Origin: Qipengyuania marisflavi
GTDB taxonomy: Bacteria > Pseudomonadota > Alphaproteobacteria > Sphingomonadales > Sphingomonadaceae
Reading direction: 5' to 3'
Assembly (NCBI RefSeq): GCF_005884405.1
Contig: NZ_VCAO01000004.1
Span: forward strand, 93,617 to 157,616
Length of the DNA: 64,000 nt
A program made the translations under genes and the position numbers. Positions within the stretch are counted from its first letter, which is position 1; each line of letters opens with the position of its first letter. A model generated the notes under the pieces. It saw only the letters and a program-made list of their open reading frames with translations. It had not been told where the DNA came from and ran no database searches. Of this stretch, positions 17,889-26,445 are shown one piece after another.

Positions 17889-18323
17889 TTAAGCCGCGAT
17901 TGCGACAGGACCGGCAACCAGCGCGGCGATATCGATCAGCAGCGCGGGGCCGCCATCGGTTTCGACCATGCCGGTTGATGCACGTTGCCATTCCGGGCCA
18001 AACCCGCCCGGAACAGCGATGGGCTCGCTGCGCGCCTCGCCCACGTCATAGGCAGCCTCGACCAGCAGGGCATAAAGGTGGCCATCCACCTCGACCACCG
18101 CTGCGCGCTCGCCCTTGCCGCGTCCGGCGCTCTGCAGCCCCAGCGCCAGCGAGCAGTCGAGGACTGTCAGCGCCTGGCTGCGCAGGGCTGTTAGCCCGCA
18201 GATAAAGTCGGGGGTGGCAGGGATCGGTGTGATCTCGTCAATCTCGATTACCGACTGGACCCGCACGGCAGGGATCGCCGCACGGCGTCCGGCGATCAGA
18301 CACATCAGCAGAAGTTCGTTCAT
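17889..18323 (-). CDS. cheW: CheW adaptor protein
   Basis: 144 residues covering a single CheW domain. Beta-strand landmarks are present (FICGLTALRSQALTVLDCSLALG, DGHLYALLVE, PALLIDIAALV). CheW links MCP tips to the CheA P5 domain. The start ATG overlaps the cheA stop by 4 nt (ATGA), so it is translated with cheA. The domain is slightly short and diverged at its N terminus. Confidence 0.9.
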   Translation of the reverse strand: MNELLLMCLIAGRRAAIPAVRVQSVIEIDEITPIPATPDFICGLTALRSQALTVLDCSLALGLQSAGRGKGERAAVVEVDGHLYALLVEAAYDVGEARSEPIAVPGGFGPEWQRASTGMVETDGGPALLIDIAALVAGPVAIAA

Positions 18324-20713
18324 GCCACACCTCCGCGGCGGACTTGCTTGAGCGCGGCGAGCAGGCCGTCGCGGTCGTAGCGATAAATACTGTCCTGACC
18401 GTCTTCGTCAGGTTCGGAACGCAGGCGGATGACGCTGCGAGCCACGGCCGGCGTATTGGCGGCGGCCTCTTCTGCCAGCATGATGGCAACGTCTGCTTCT
18501 TCAGCATCATCGTGTGTCACGCGGTATCCGGCGGCTTCGACCAGCGGTTCAAGAATGGTCCGCGCCCAATCGCTGTCGGCCGGGATGCGGCAGCTCAGCG
18601 GATGGCTTTCGCGGCGCGGTGCGCGGTGCAGGGCGAACAGGCCATGTCCGTCGATCACCGGCACCGGATGGCCATCGACCAGCGTCACGCCTTCGATTGT
18701 CGGATCGCCCGAAACGGGAACGATTTCGCCCGCCATTTCGGTTGCATCCAGCACTTCGCGAACAGCATAGACCAGTTCGCATTCGCCATCGGACAGGCGC
18801 AGCAAGCGGCAGCGTTCGTCAGGCAGCGCCCCGCGATCCTGACCGACCAGCGCAAAGATGCTGCCATCAATGACCGCCTGCGCACGCGCGCCTTCGATAT
18901 CAATTGCCATCCGGTCGATGGTGTCGATGCGGCGGACCAGTTCGAGCCGGACCGCACGGCGGCGCCCGTCGAGGCCGGTGAACAGCATGATCGGCACACT
19001 GCGCGCCGTTTCTTCCTGTGCGACCTCTTCAACTGCATTGGCCTTGCCGCGCGTTTCGCTGACCAGCTGGCGCATGGCGGCGATGCTGGGCAGGTCGAGC
19101 AGCATCATGGGCCGCCCGTCGTCCAGCAGAGTGGTGCCGGCATAAAGTTTGGTATCCATGATCGCCGGGGCAATCGGCTTCACCACCACGTCTTCGTGAT
19201 CGTAAACCCGGTCCACGGCCAGCGCGAACACGTCATCGGTAGCGAGCCGGACCAGAACCAATGTCTGCGCGGTCCAGTCGAATGTATTGTCGGTTTCCTC
19301 GCCAAGGATTTCGCCCAGCGACAGGCACGGTACGCGCTTGCCACGGAACGTGACCAGGCGGCGATCACCGGCCTGTGCGAAATCGACATGGCTGGAACTG
19401 CCAAACACGATTTCTTCGACATAGCTGCGCGGGATTGCATACCGTTGTCCGCCAGCACCCACCGTCAAAGCGGCAATGATGCTGAGCGTGAGCGGCAGCT
19501 GCAGATAGAAGCTGGTGCCATCGCCCGGCTTGCTGGAAACGTCTATTGAACCGCCGACCTTTTCGATATTGGCGCGGACCACATCCATGCCGACACCGCG
19601 TCCCGAAACCGAGCTGACAGCTTCGGCAGTCGACAGGCCGGGCTCGAAGATCAGCGCCTGTTTCTGGCGGTCGGACATGCGGTCGATCTCGGCCTGGGTG
19701 TACAGGCCCACGGCCACTGCCTTGGCGGTCAGCTTGCCAATATTGATGCCGCCGCCGTCATCGGTGATGACCAGACTGATCTGGTTGCCCGATTGGCGTG
19801 CAGCGAATTTCAGCAGGCCGATCTCGCGCTTGCCGTCGCGCAGGCGGTCGGCGGGTGTCTCAATGCCGTGATCGATGGCATTACGTATGATGTGGGTCAG
19901 CGGATCGCGGACCATTTCAATCATTTCGCGGTCAAGCTCAACCTCGCCGCCCTCGAAATCGACCATCACCTGCTTGCCAAGCTCGTTGGACAAATCGCGG
20001 ACCAGCCGGGGCAGAGAGGTAAACAGATGTTCAAGCCGCTGCATCCGCATCCGGGTGATCGCGGTGCGCACATCGGCCAGAATGGCAGAAAGGCGTTCAA
20101 AGGGGCCGTCGATAGTCGGCTGTTCGCCCGCTTCGCGCAGGCGGCGGGCCAGATCATTGCGCGCCAACACCATGTCGGACACGCCCTTCATAACCTCGTC
20201 GAGCAGTTCGACAGGCAGGCGGATCGAACGTTGGATCCCGCCGCCGCTACGGGCGGCCTTGGGTGCGGCGTCTTCGCCCTCTGGTGTTTCTGACGTCTGC
20301 GGTTTCACTTCGATGGGTATTGCGGCACATTCGGCATCGCTATCAGCGTCGGCCTGCACAGCGGCGATCAGATCATCGTCTCCGCCTTCGCCCAGATCTT
20401 CGCCAGCTTCGATGGCATCGGTCATGTCACTGATGCGGTCGATAATGGCCAGCACTGCGGTTACCAGCGCCTTGTCAGGTTCACGGCGACCGGCGCGGCA
20501 TTCGGCCAGCGCATCTTCGGCGGCATGGCTGAGTTTCTCCAGCCGCGGGAAGTCGAAGAAGCCGCAATTGCCTTTGACAGTGTGCACAAAGCGGAAAATC
20601 GTATCGATCCGCGCACGGTCCGAGGGATCGGCTTCCCACGCGACAAGTTCGCTGCCGCTTGCTTCCAGCATTTCACGGGTTTCGGCGACGAAATCCGCCA
20701 GCAGGTCATCCAT
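18320..20713 (-). CDS. cheA: CheA, chemotaxis histidine kinase
   Basis: 797 residues. The N-terminal Hpt domain has the phospho-His in RFVHTVKGNCGFF (His44). An acidic, Ala-rich linker follows, then the dimerisation segment. The ATPase domain has N box RNAIDHGIE, G1 TDDGGGI and G2 GRGVGMDVV. The CheW-like P5 domain follows at about residues 410-560. About 230 further residues resemble a second CheW-like domain and a degenerate receiver-like end (ILEPLVEAAGYRV ... DADVAIM-like), without an obvious phosphoacceptor Asp. It phosphorylates CheY and CheB. It is the first gene of the cluster, with CheW overlapping its stop. Confidence 0.95.
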   Translation of the reverse strand: MDDLLADFVAETREMLEASGSELVAWEADPSDRARIDTIFRFVHTVKGNCGFFDFPRLEKLSHAAEDALAECRAGRREPDKALVTAVLAIIDRISDMTDAIEAGEDLGEGGDDDLIAAVQADADSDAECAAIPIEVKPQTSETPEGEDAAPKAARSGGGIQRSIRLPVELLDEVMKGVSDMVLARNDLARRLREAGEQPTIDGPFERLSAILADVRTAITRMRMQRLEHLFTSLPRLVRDLSNELGKQVMVDFEGGEVELDREMIEMVRDPLTHIIRNAIDHGIETPADRLRDGKREIGLLKFAARQSGNQISLVITDDGGGINIGKLTAKAVAVGLYTQAEIDRMSDRQKQALIFEPGLSTAEAVSSVSGRGVGMDVVRANIEKVGGSIDVSSKPGDGTSFYLQLPLTLSIIAALTVGAGGQRYAIPRSYVEEIVFGSSSHVDFAQAGDRRLVTFRGKRVPCLSLGEILGEETDNTFDWTAQTLVLVRLATDDVFALAVDRVYDHEDVVVKPIAPAIMDTKLYAGTTLLDDGRPMMLLDLPSIAAMRQLVSETRGKANAVEEVAQEETARSVPIMLFTGLDGRRRAVRLELVRRIDTIDRMAIDIEGARAQAVIDGSIFALVGQDRGALPDERCRLLRLSDGECELVYAVREVLDATEMAGEIVPVSGDPTIEGVTLVDGHPVPVIDGHGLFALHRAPRRESHPLSCRIPADSDWARTILEPLVEAAGYRVTHDDAEEADVAIMLAEEAAANTPAVARSVIRLRSEPDEDGQDSIYRYDRDGLLAALKQVRRGGVA

Positions 20714-20721
20714 GGTATTTG

Positions 20722-20743
20722 TGTCCCTGATACGTTCGGGACA
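20722..20743 (-). promoter_or_regulatory. Hairpin in the cheA leader
   Basis: TGTCCC (20722-20727) pairs with GGGACA (20738-20743) around a 10-nt loop, just upstream of the cheA start. On the cheA strand the inner arm carries AGGGA, the likely Shine-Dalgarno, so the structure could limit ribosome access. No experimental parallel is claimed. Confidence 0.25.
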
Positions 20744-20762
20744 GAGCTATGGCGCAGGATGG

Positions 20763-22154
20763 TTAACGTTTGGTTGGGATTGGCGCAGACTCTTTGTCGG
20801 TGCCGGCGTGCTGCGCGTCGGGACCACTCCGCAGGATGCGCCAGACAATGACAGCGGCCAGCAGCCCGCCGGCAAGATTGGCCGCCAGTTCAGCGGTATA
20901 AATCGCATCCGCACCCCAGCTGCCGCGCAGCAACCAGCCCAGCGGCAGCATCACCAGAAACACCCGAGCAAAGCTTTGCGCCAGCGCAAAACCGGCATGG
21001 CCAACGGCATTGAGCGTGCCATTGGCAACAATCAGCAGGCCGAACCCGGCATAACCCCAGACGGAAATCGCCAGATAATTCGAAAATGCCTGGATCACGG
21101 CGGGATCGCTTGTGAAGAACGCCGCAAAGCAGCTGCCAAAGGCGTAGAGCAGCAGCGCGGTCGCCAGCCCGTAAGCAATGCAAAACAGCCCGGCGAGGAA
21201 CATTGCCCGGCGTGCGCGGTCGACGCGGCCTGCGCCCCAATTCTGCCCGACAATCGCGCCGATCGATCCCGATAGCGCCAGCAGCGGCACAATCGCGAAC
21301 CCTTGCAAGCGCCCGGCTGCGCCAAACCCGGCCACCGCCGCTTCGCCTTGGCTCGCCAGCAATGCGGTGAGCACAGCCAGACCAATCGGATTGATTGCGT
21401 TGGAGAAGGCGGCTGGTCCGGCAACCTCCACGATAGCGCGCGCAGATTCGCCCATGTGGCAATCGCGGATCCGGGTGGGGTGGATTGGCAGTGCGGTTCC
21501 GCGCAGCAGATACCAGGCCAGCACGATGGCCAGCGCCCAACCGGCCAATGTGGCATAGGCTGCGCCCGCTACGCCAAACCCGGCAAAGCCAAACGCGCCC
21601 GTGATCAGCAGCGGATCGAGTATCCAATTGGCAAGCGAATAGGTCAGTGAGACATAGGACACCTTGCGCGCTTCACCCTGACCACGCAGGGCACCGTTCA
21701 GACCCATCTGCAGCAGCAACAGCGGCATCCCCAGCGCAAAGGGACGCATATATTCCCTGATCAGCGGCATCAGCGCCTCGGGCGCCTGCATCAGCCGGAA
21801 CAGCGGATCGAGCAGCAGATACAGCGCTGCGCCGAGCAGCAGGCCCAGCCCGCTGGAAAACACCACGCCGAAATTGGCACGCCGTCCGGCACGTTCGACA
21901 TCGCCTGCGCCCAGCGCCCGCGCGATCACCGAATTCACGCCCACCATTACGCCCACGCCAAGGCTGGATAGCGCGATCCCGACGGGGAAAATGAACGACA
22001 CAGCAGCCAACTCGGCGCTACCCAGCTGGCCGATGAAATAGGCGTCGATCAGGCCCACCGACATGATCGCGGCAACAGCAATGATCATCGGCAACGTCTG
22101 CGTGACGAGGTGGCCGGCAATGCTGCCGCGGGTCAGTCTGGCCGTCTCGCTCAT
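20763..22154 (-). CDS. MATE-family multidrug / cation antiporter
   Basis: 463 residues with about 12 hydrophobic helices and no soluble domain. The N terminus (MSETARLTRGSIAGHLVTQT) and the recurring helix-boundary motifs (PALLS-type positions, VMVGVNSVIARALGAGD, LGMPLLLLQMGLNGALRGQG) match the MATE/NorM family of Na+- or H+-coupled efflux pumps. The ATG at 22154 is chosen; the longer frame starts with GTG at 22205. It ends 49 nt before the cheA start, on the same strand but upstream of the chemotaxis cluster in transcription order. It is divergent from the aldolase gene. Confidence 0.9.
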   Translation of the reverse strand: MSETARLTRGSIAGHLVTQTLPMIIAVAAIMSVGLIDAYFIGQLGSAELAAVSFIFPVGIALSSLGVGVMVGVNSVIARALGAGDVERAGRRANFGVVFSSGLGLLLGAALYLLLDPLFRLMQAPEALMPLIREYMRPFALGMPLLLLQMGLNGALRGQGEARKVSYVSLTYSLANWILDPLLITGAFGFAGFGVAGAAYATLAGWALAIVLAWYLLRGTALPIHPTRIRDCHMGESARAIVEVAGPAAFSNAINPIGLAVLTALLASQGEAAVAGFGAAGRLQGFAIVPLLALSGSIGAIVGQNWGAGRVDRARRAMFLAGLFCIAYGLATALLLYAFGSCFAAFFTSDPAVIQAFSNYLAISVWGYAGFGLLIVANGTLNAVGHAGFALAQSFARVFLVMLPLGWLLRGSWGADAIYTAELAANLAGGLLAAVIVWRILRSGPDAQHAGTDKESAPIPTKR

Positions 22155-22276
22155 CGCCGTGCGCGGTAGCGGGGCGCAGCGGACATGGGAAGCGGCGAGT
22201 GCCACGCGCCAACTTGCCCAAAGCGCCGACCTTGTGCGATACGCGTTGCAAAGTGCAATCGTAAAGGAGAGGCGGC

Positions 22277-23044
22277 GTGGCCACCCAGATGAAGACGCGG
22301 GATATCGAGTGTTCGGACGCCGAATGGCAGGCCCGGCTGGATCTGGCCGCCTGTTACCGGATCTTCGACCATCTGGGTTGGAGCGAATCCATCTACAATC
22401 ACATCTCGGTCGCGGTGCCGGGCGAAAAGGACGTGTTCCTTATCAACCCCTTCGGTCTGCTTTATGACGAAGTGACCGCATCCAATCTGGTCAAGATCGA
22501 TGTGGAAGGCAACAATATTGGCGGGTCGCCCTATATGGTCAACAAAGCGGGGTTCACCCAGCACGCCTATTTCCACCAGCATCTGGGCGACCGGGCCACC
22601 GCGATCTGCCATGTGCATACCACAGCGGCGATGGCGGTATGCAGCCATGAAGGCGGGCTGCTGCCGACCAATTTCTATGCCTGCAGCTTTCAGGACCAGA
22701 TCGGCTACCACGATTTTGAAGGCGTGACCGTCCGCCCCGAAGAAGGCGAGCGGCTGGTGCGCAATCTGGGCAATCACAGGGTACTGATGCTGAAGAACCA
22801 CGGGCCGGTGATCATGGGCCGCACTATTCAAGAGATGTTCCTGACCATGTGGTCATTCCAGCGCGCCTGCGAAATCCAGGTCGCCACACTGGGTATGGGC
22901 AATCCGGTCGTGGTTGGTCAGGACGTGGTCGAAACTCACCAGCGCGATCTGTCGGTAATGCAGACGCAGGGCGGGGCCGGGATGTTCGATTTCGAAGCGT
23001 GGAAGCGCCGGGTAAGCAAGATCGACGATAGCTGGAAGAACTGA
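22277..23044 (+). CDS. Class II aldolase / adducin family protein
   Basis: 255 residues. The adducin/aldolase fold is marked by the Zn2+-binding histidines in CHVHTTAAMAV, by YNHISVAVPG and by MLKNHGPVIMG. The family includes L-fuculose-phosphate and related aldolases as well as proteins of unknown role. Substrate specificity is not evident. The start is a GTG with a strong Shine-Dalgarno (AAGGAG) 7 nt upstream, which decides it. Its TGA overlaps the ATG of the zinc-ribbon gene by one base (TGATG), so the two are likely co-translated. Confidence 0.9.
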   Translation: MATQMKTRDIECSDAEWQARLDLAACYRIFDHLGWSESIYNHISVAVPGEKDVFLINPFGLLYDEVTASNLVKIDVEGNNIGGSPYMVNKAGFTQHAYFHQHLGDRATAICHVHTTAAMAVCSHEGGLLPTNFYACSFQDQIGYHDFEGVTVRPEEGERLVRNLGNHRVLMLKNHGPVIMGRTIQEMFLTMWSFQRACEIQVATLGMGNPVVVGQDVVETHQRDLSVMQTQGGAGMFDFEAWKRRVSKIDDSWKN

Positions 23045-23259
23045 TGGCGACCCCTTCGCGCTGCCTGAAATGCGATGGGCGCATGGTCGAAGGCCATACC
23101 ATCGACATGGGTTATGGCAGCGTGACCCCCGCGCGCTGGCAAGAGGGCGCCCCGCAGAAGACGTGGTTCGGATCGATCAAGACCAAGAAGGCAAATCTGC
23201 GCGATATTGCCAGCTTCCGCTGCGAGCGGTGCGGCTTCCTTGAAAATTACGTGAAATAA
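23044..23259 (+). CDS. Zinc-ribbon small protein (PF20097/DUF6487-like)
   Basis: 71 residues with two CxxC knuckles (CLKC near residue 7 and CERC near residue 60), a pattern for binding one Zn2+. Between them lie DMGYGSVTPARWQEGAP and WFGSIKTKKANL, the layout of small zinc-ribbon proteins predicted as PF20097-like. The function is unknown. It is coupled to the aldolase gene by TGATG and is followed 13 nt later by the [2Fe-2S] gene, so the three probably form one transcript. Confidence 0.72.
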   Translation: MATPSRCLKCDGRMVEGHTIDMGYGSVTPARWQEGAPQKTWFGSIKTKKANLRDIASFRCERCGFLENYVK

Positions 23260-23272
23260 GCGGCGCGCGGCG

Positions 23273-23821
23273 ATGACCAGCATGACGGTAAACGGGCGGG
23301 CGGTGCGCTTCGCAATGGACCCCGAAACGCCATTGCTGTGGGCGCTGCGTGATGCGGCAAACCTGACCGGCACCAAATATGGCTGCGGCGAGGGGGATTG
23401 CGGCGCGTGCATGGTGCATGTCGACGGCGAAGCGCTGCGGTCCTGTTTGATCACTATTGCTGAGGCCGAAGGACGTCTCATCACCACCATCGAAGGCCTC
23501 AGCCGTGACCGGTCGCATCCGGTCCAGCAGGCAATGGTTGCCGAACAGGCGATCCAGTGCGGGTTTTGCACGCCCGGCATCGTCATGGCGGCAGCGGCGC
23601 TGCTGGCCAAGACCCCGTCTCCCGGTGAGGAGGAGATCAAGGCCGCCATTCCCAATCTGTGCCGCTGCGGCGTTTACCCGCGACTGGTCAGCGCAATAGA
23701 GCGGGCCGGACGCGTGACGCAGCGAAGCGATACCATCAGCGCCGCCCCCGCGCCGGGGATCAGCGCCGAGGATGCCGCGCGCGAAGTGCCCGCATTGAGT
23801 GTTCCCGACGCCCCCGAATAG
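23273..23821 (+). CDS. (2Fe-2S)-binding small subunit of a xanthine dehydrogenase / IorA-type oxidoreductase
   Basis: 182 residues. The N-terminal plant-type [2Fe-2S] domain has CGEGDCGACMVHVDG. The C-terminal [2Fe-2S]_2 domain has QCGFCTPGIVMAA and NLCRCGVYPRL. This is the two-cluster electron-transfer subunit of molybdenum hydroxylases such as isoquinoline 1-oxidoreductase. A ~35-residue Ala/Pro-rich tail follows the last cluster motif. The large molybdopterin subunit that normally sits next to it is absent; the next gene is a convergent TonB receptor. So the partner must be elsewhere or the gene is an orphan. ATGs at 23273 and 23282 are both possible starts. Confidence 0.9.
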   Translation: MTSMTVNGRAVRFAMDPETPLLWALRDAANLTGTKYGCGEGDCGACMVHVDGEALRSCLITIAEAEGRLITTIEGLSRDRSHPVQQAMVAEQAIQCGFCTPGIVMAAAALLAKTPSPGEEEIKAAIPNLCRCGVYPRLVSAIERAGRVTQRSDTISAAPAPGISAEDAAREVPALSVPDAPE

Positions 23822-23833
23822 TGGTGCTTGGCG

Positions 23834-25924
23834 TCACATTTCGAAGCGCACACCGATCCGGGCGCTGAACGGTTCGGCAGGCTGGATATTCCCGTCACCA
23901 TGTGCCGAGGGATAGTAATTTTCGTCCAGCAGGTTCTCGATATTCAGCTGGACACTCAGCCGGTCACTGACAGTGTAAAACGCCGCCGCATCCACCCGCC
24001 AGTAGCTGGGCAGCACCACAGTGTTGCTAAAGCTGGCAAACTGCTGTCCCTGGTGGATGATGCCCAGACCCAGCCCGATTTTCTCGGACACATCGAAGCG
24101 GTTCCATGCAGAAAACTGGTGGCGGGGAAGCTGCTGCAAGCGGTTGCCAGCGGTGCCGAAGGTGGAGCCGGTCCGCAATTCTCCATCCAGGTAAGTGTAG
24201 CCGATATTGGCCTGCCAGAACTGGGTGATCTCGCCCACTGCGGCCATCTCGAAACCATCGACACGGCTTTCGCCGGTCAGCACTGTCAGCGTAGGATTGG
24301 CGGGGTCGGCGGCGCGGGTGTTAGTACGGTCGAGACGGAAGGCCGCCGCCGAAACCAGCACGCCCGCCAGCGGCGACCACTTGGCGCCGATTTCGTAATT
24401 GGTGAACTTCTCCGGCTCGAACTGTGACGCGGTGGGGGACAGCAACAGGAACTGGTCTCCCGCTTGCGGCAGGAAGCTTTGCGAATAGCTGGCATAGATC
24501 GACAGATCGGCAGTCGGCTTGACGATCACACCCAGCCGGGGGCTGACTTTCTCGTCAACCCGGTCCCCGCGCACGCCGCCGAGCACATCGACAGTCTTGA
24601 GGTTGAAGCGGTCCCAGCGCAGCCCCGCGACCAGTTCAATATGTTGGCCGATCATCAGCTGCTCTTGAAGATAGACCGACAATGTCTCCAGCTCGCTGTC
24701 ACGAGCGCGCGAAGTCGGGTTTAGTGTGAATGCGGGCACTGAGATGGTGCGGGCCAGCGGCGCGAAATTGTCGCCGGTGAAGGACACAGTCTGCCGGGCG
24801 TTCTGCGTGTCCTGACGGCTCGCCTCGAATCCGAACAACAGGGTAGATTCGAACCCGCCGAACTCGGTCTGCCAGACCAGATTGCCTTGGCCGATCCAAT
24901 TGGTGCGTTCAGTCGTATCGCGATAGCCGCTTAGCAGGACGATGGTGCCATCGATGCTGCCCGGCACGATGTTGGCATAGGCCTTGTCATAATCGGCGAA
25001 CTGGACCGTGGCGTTGGCGGTCAGGCCGTCATTGAAATCATGTTCCAGACGGACGCGGCCAATGTGTACTTCGGCCTGCGCATCATTGAAGCCGGGCGCG
25101 CCGAAGAATGTCTTGTCGTACCCGGTCAGCGGACCATTGCGGAGCGATGGCACGCCCCGGTCGGTCACGCGGTGGTCGTCATCATAGGTGTAGCTGGCTA
25201 TTAGCTGGGTTTCCGGCCCCAGCTCGGCAGTCAGCGTTGGCGAGACGCCGATGAAGCGGCCCTCATAGACATCGCGGTGGTTGGCAAATTCTTCGTAAGT
25301 GGTGTTCAACCGCAGCGCGACAGTGTTGCCAAGCGGCTGGTTGAGATCTGCCAGCAGCGCGAAGGCACCGAAACTGTCGACCGAAGCCTCGCCGCCGATA
25401 ATGCTCCGACCCAGCTTGGCGCGCTTGGCCACGCGGTTGATCGCTCCGCCGCCGGCACCCCGGCCAAAGATCAGCGCATTGGCGCCCTTGAGCACCTCGA
25501 CCCGCTCGATATTGTAGAGCGAGCGGTAATATTGCGCATCGTCGCGCAATCCGTCGATGAAGAAATCGGCGGTGGATTCCTGCCCGCGAATGAACACTTC
25601 GTCGCGGTGGCCTTCGCCAGTTTCCATGCTGATGCCGGGCACATAGCGCAGCGCTTCGCCAAGCTGGCGGATCGACTGGTCTTCCAGCTGATCCTCTGTG
25701 ATGAAGCTGACTGCTTGCGGCACGTCGATTAGCGGGGTCGGCGTCTTGGTCGCGGTTGATCCGTCATCCATCCCGTAACCATCCCGTTCGCCGGTCACGA
25801 TGATGTCGGTGGGCAGATATTCACGCTCGGGCTGATCTGCCGCATCGGCGGCATGGGCCGGGCTGGCGATAACGGAAAGAGCCGCGCCGATCAGGAATAC
25901 GGCGCGAAAATTGGCAATGGTCAT
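23834..25924 (-). CDS. TonB-dependent siderophore receptor
   Basis: 696 residues with a Sec signal peptide (MTIANFRAVFLIGAALSVIASPAHA). The plug begins with SATKTPTPLIDVPQAV-like residues and YVPGISMETGEGH, typical of ferric-siderophore (FhuE/FoxA-like) receptors. A 22-strand barrel follows, ending in ARIGVRFEM with a near-terminal aromatic residue. It imports Fe3+-siderophore across the outer membrane using TonB energy. The ATG at 25924 is preferred over the TTG of the longer frame. Upstream are two Fur-type palindromes, supporting iron regulation. It is convergent with the [2Fe-2S] gene. Confidence 0.93.
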   Translation of the reverse strand: MTIANFRAVFLIGAALSVIASPAHAADAADQPEREYLPTDIIVTGERDGYGMDDGSTATKTPTPLIDVPQAVSFITEDQLEDQSIRQLGEALRYVPGISMETGEGHRDEVFIRGQESTADFFIDGLRDDAQYYRSLYNIERVEVLKGANALIFGRGAGGGAINRVAKRAKLGRSIIGGEASVDSFGAFALLADLNQPLGNTVALRLNTTYEEFANHRDVYEGRFIGVSPTLTAELGPETQLIASYTYDDDHRVTDRGVPSLRNGPLTGYDKTFFGAPGFNDAQAEVHIGRVRLEHDFNDGLTANATVQFADYDKAYANIVPGSIDGTIVLLSGYRDTTERTNWIGQGNLVWQTEFGGFESTLLFGFEASRQDTQNARQTVSFTGDNFAPLARTISVPAFTLNPTSRARDSELETLSVYLQEQLMIGQHIELVAGLRWDRFNLKTVDVLGGVRGDRVDEKVSPRLGVIVKPTADLSIYASYSQSFLPQAGDQFLLLSPTASQFEPEKFTNYEIGAKWSPLAGVLVSAAAFRLDRTNTRAADPANPTLTVLTGESRVDGFEMAAVGEITQFWQANIGYTYLDGELRTGSTFGTAGNRLQQLPRHQFSAWNRFDVSEKIGLGLGIIHQGQQFASFSNTVVLPSYWRVDAAAFYTVSDRLSVQLNIENLLDENYYPSAHGDGNIQPAEPFSARIGVRFEM

Positions 25925-25940
25925 GCTGGGCTTTCGATTC

Positions 25941-25965
25941 TTGCGAATGATTATCAATCTCGCAA
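25941..25965 (-). promoter_or_regulatory. Fur box upstream of the siderophore receptor
   Basis: On the gene strand TTGCGA and TCGCAA arms flank a core containing TGATAATCATT, which matches the centre of the classical Fur consensus. It lies 17-41 nt upstream of the receptor start at 25924, a position suited to repression. Confidence 0.7.
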
Positions 25966-25973
25966 CCGCTGCT

Positions 25974-25992
25974 ATTGCGAGTTATTCGCAAT
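25974..25992 (-). promoter_or_regulatory. Second Fur-type palindrome
   Basis: ATTGCGA-GTTAT-TCGCAAT is a perfect 7-bp inverted repeat with a 5-nt centre, close to the TGCGA-N5-TCGCA form reported for alphaproteobacterial Fur sites. It lies 9 nt upstream of the first box, in the region shared with the divergent arsC. Confidence 0.6.
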
Positions 25993-26094
25993 TGCAAGCT
26001 TTGTAATCGCAAATGCGGGACAAATTGACTCGTCCCGCTATCGCCGGGGCGAAATGTGGCTTAGCAGCAACAGCCAACAAGGAGATCAGACGCA

Positions 26095-26439
26095 ATGAAG
26101 GCAACCATCTGGCACAATCCGAAATGCGGCACTTCGCGCAATACGCTGGCGATTCTGCAGGAGCGGCTGGGCGATGATGTCGCGGTGATCGAATATCTCA
26201 AGGCCCCGCCCACGCGTGACAAGCTGGCGCAGCTCTATCGTGAAGCCGAAATGACCCCGCAACAGGGTTTGCGCCTGCGCGGCACCGATGCGCAGGAGCG
26301 CGGGCTTCCTGACGCGGACGACGATACTGTGCTGGAGGCGATGGCGGATGATCCCAGCCTGATCGAACGTCCGCTGGTTGAAACCGATCTGGGTGTCCGG
26401 CTGTGCCGCCCCAAGGAGCGGGTCGAGGAAATTCTCTGA
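26095..26439 (+). CDS. arsC: ArsC-type arsenate reductase (glutaredoxin-dependent)
   Basis: 114 residues, the usual length. HNPKCGTSRNTL contains the catalytic Cys (about residue 11). The anion-binding Arg residues lie at RPLVETDLGVRLCRP. It reduces arsenate to arsenite with glutathione and glutaredoxin. AAGGAG lies 10 nt upstream. No arsenite pump or ArsR is nearby, so it stands alone. Spx-like members of the family can have other roles, but the intact active-site loop favours ArsC. It is convergent with the MFS gene, 6 nt away. Confidence 0.87.
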   Translation: MKATIWHNPKCGTSRNTLAILQERLGDDVAVIEYLKAPPTRDKLAQLYREAEMTPQQGLRLRGTDAQERGLPDADDDTVLEAMADDPSLIERPLVETDLGVRLCRPKERVEEIL

Positions 26440-26445
26440 CCTAGC

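Noticed and set aside
18344..19549. 401-codon plus-strand open frame
   Set aside because: Antisense shadow of cheA; high-GC third positions keep it open and its residues are low-complexity His/Arg/Gln-rich.
19875..21275. 466-codon plus-strand open frame
   Set aside because: Antisense to cheA and the MATE gene, Ser/Arg-rich composition and no domain.
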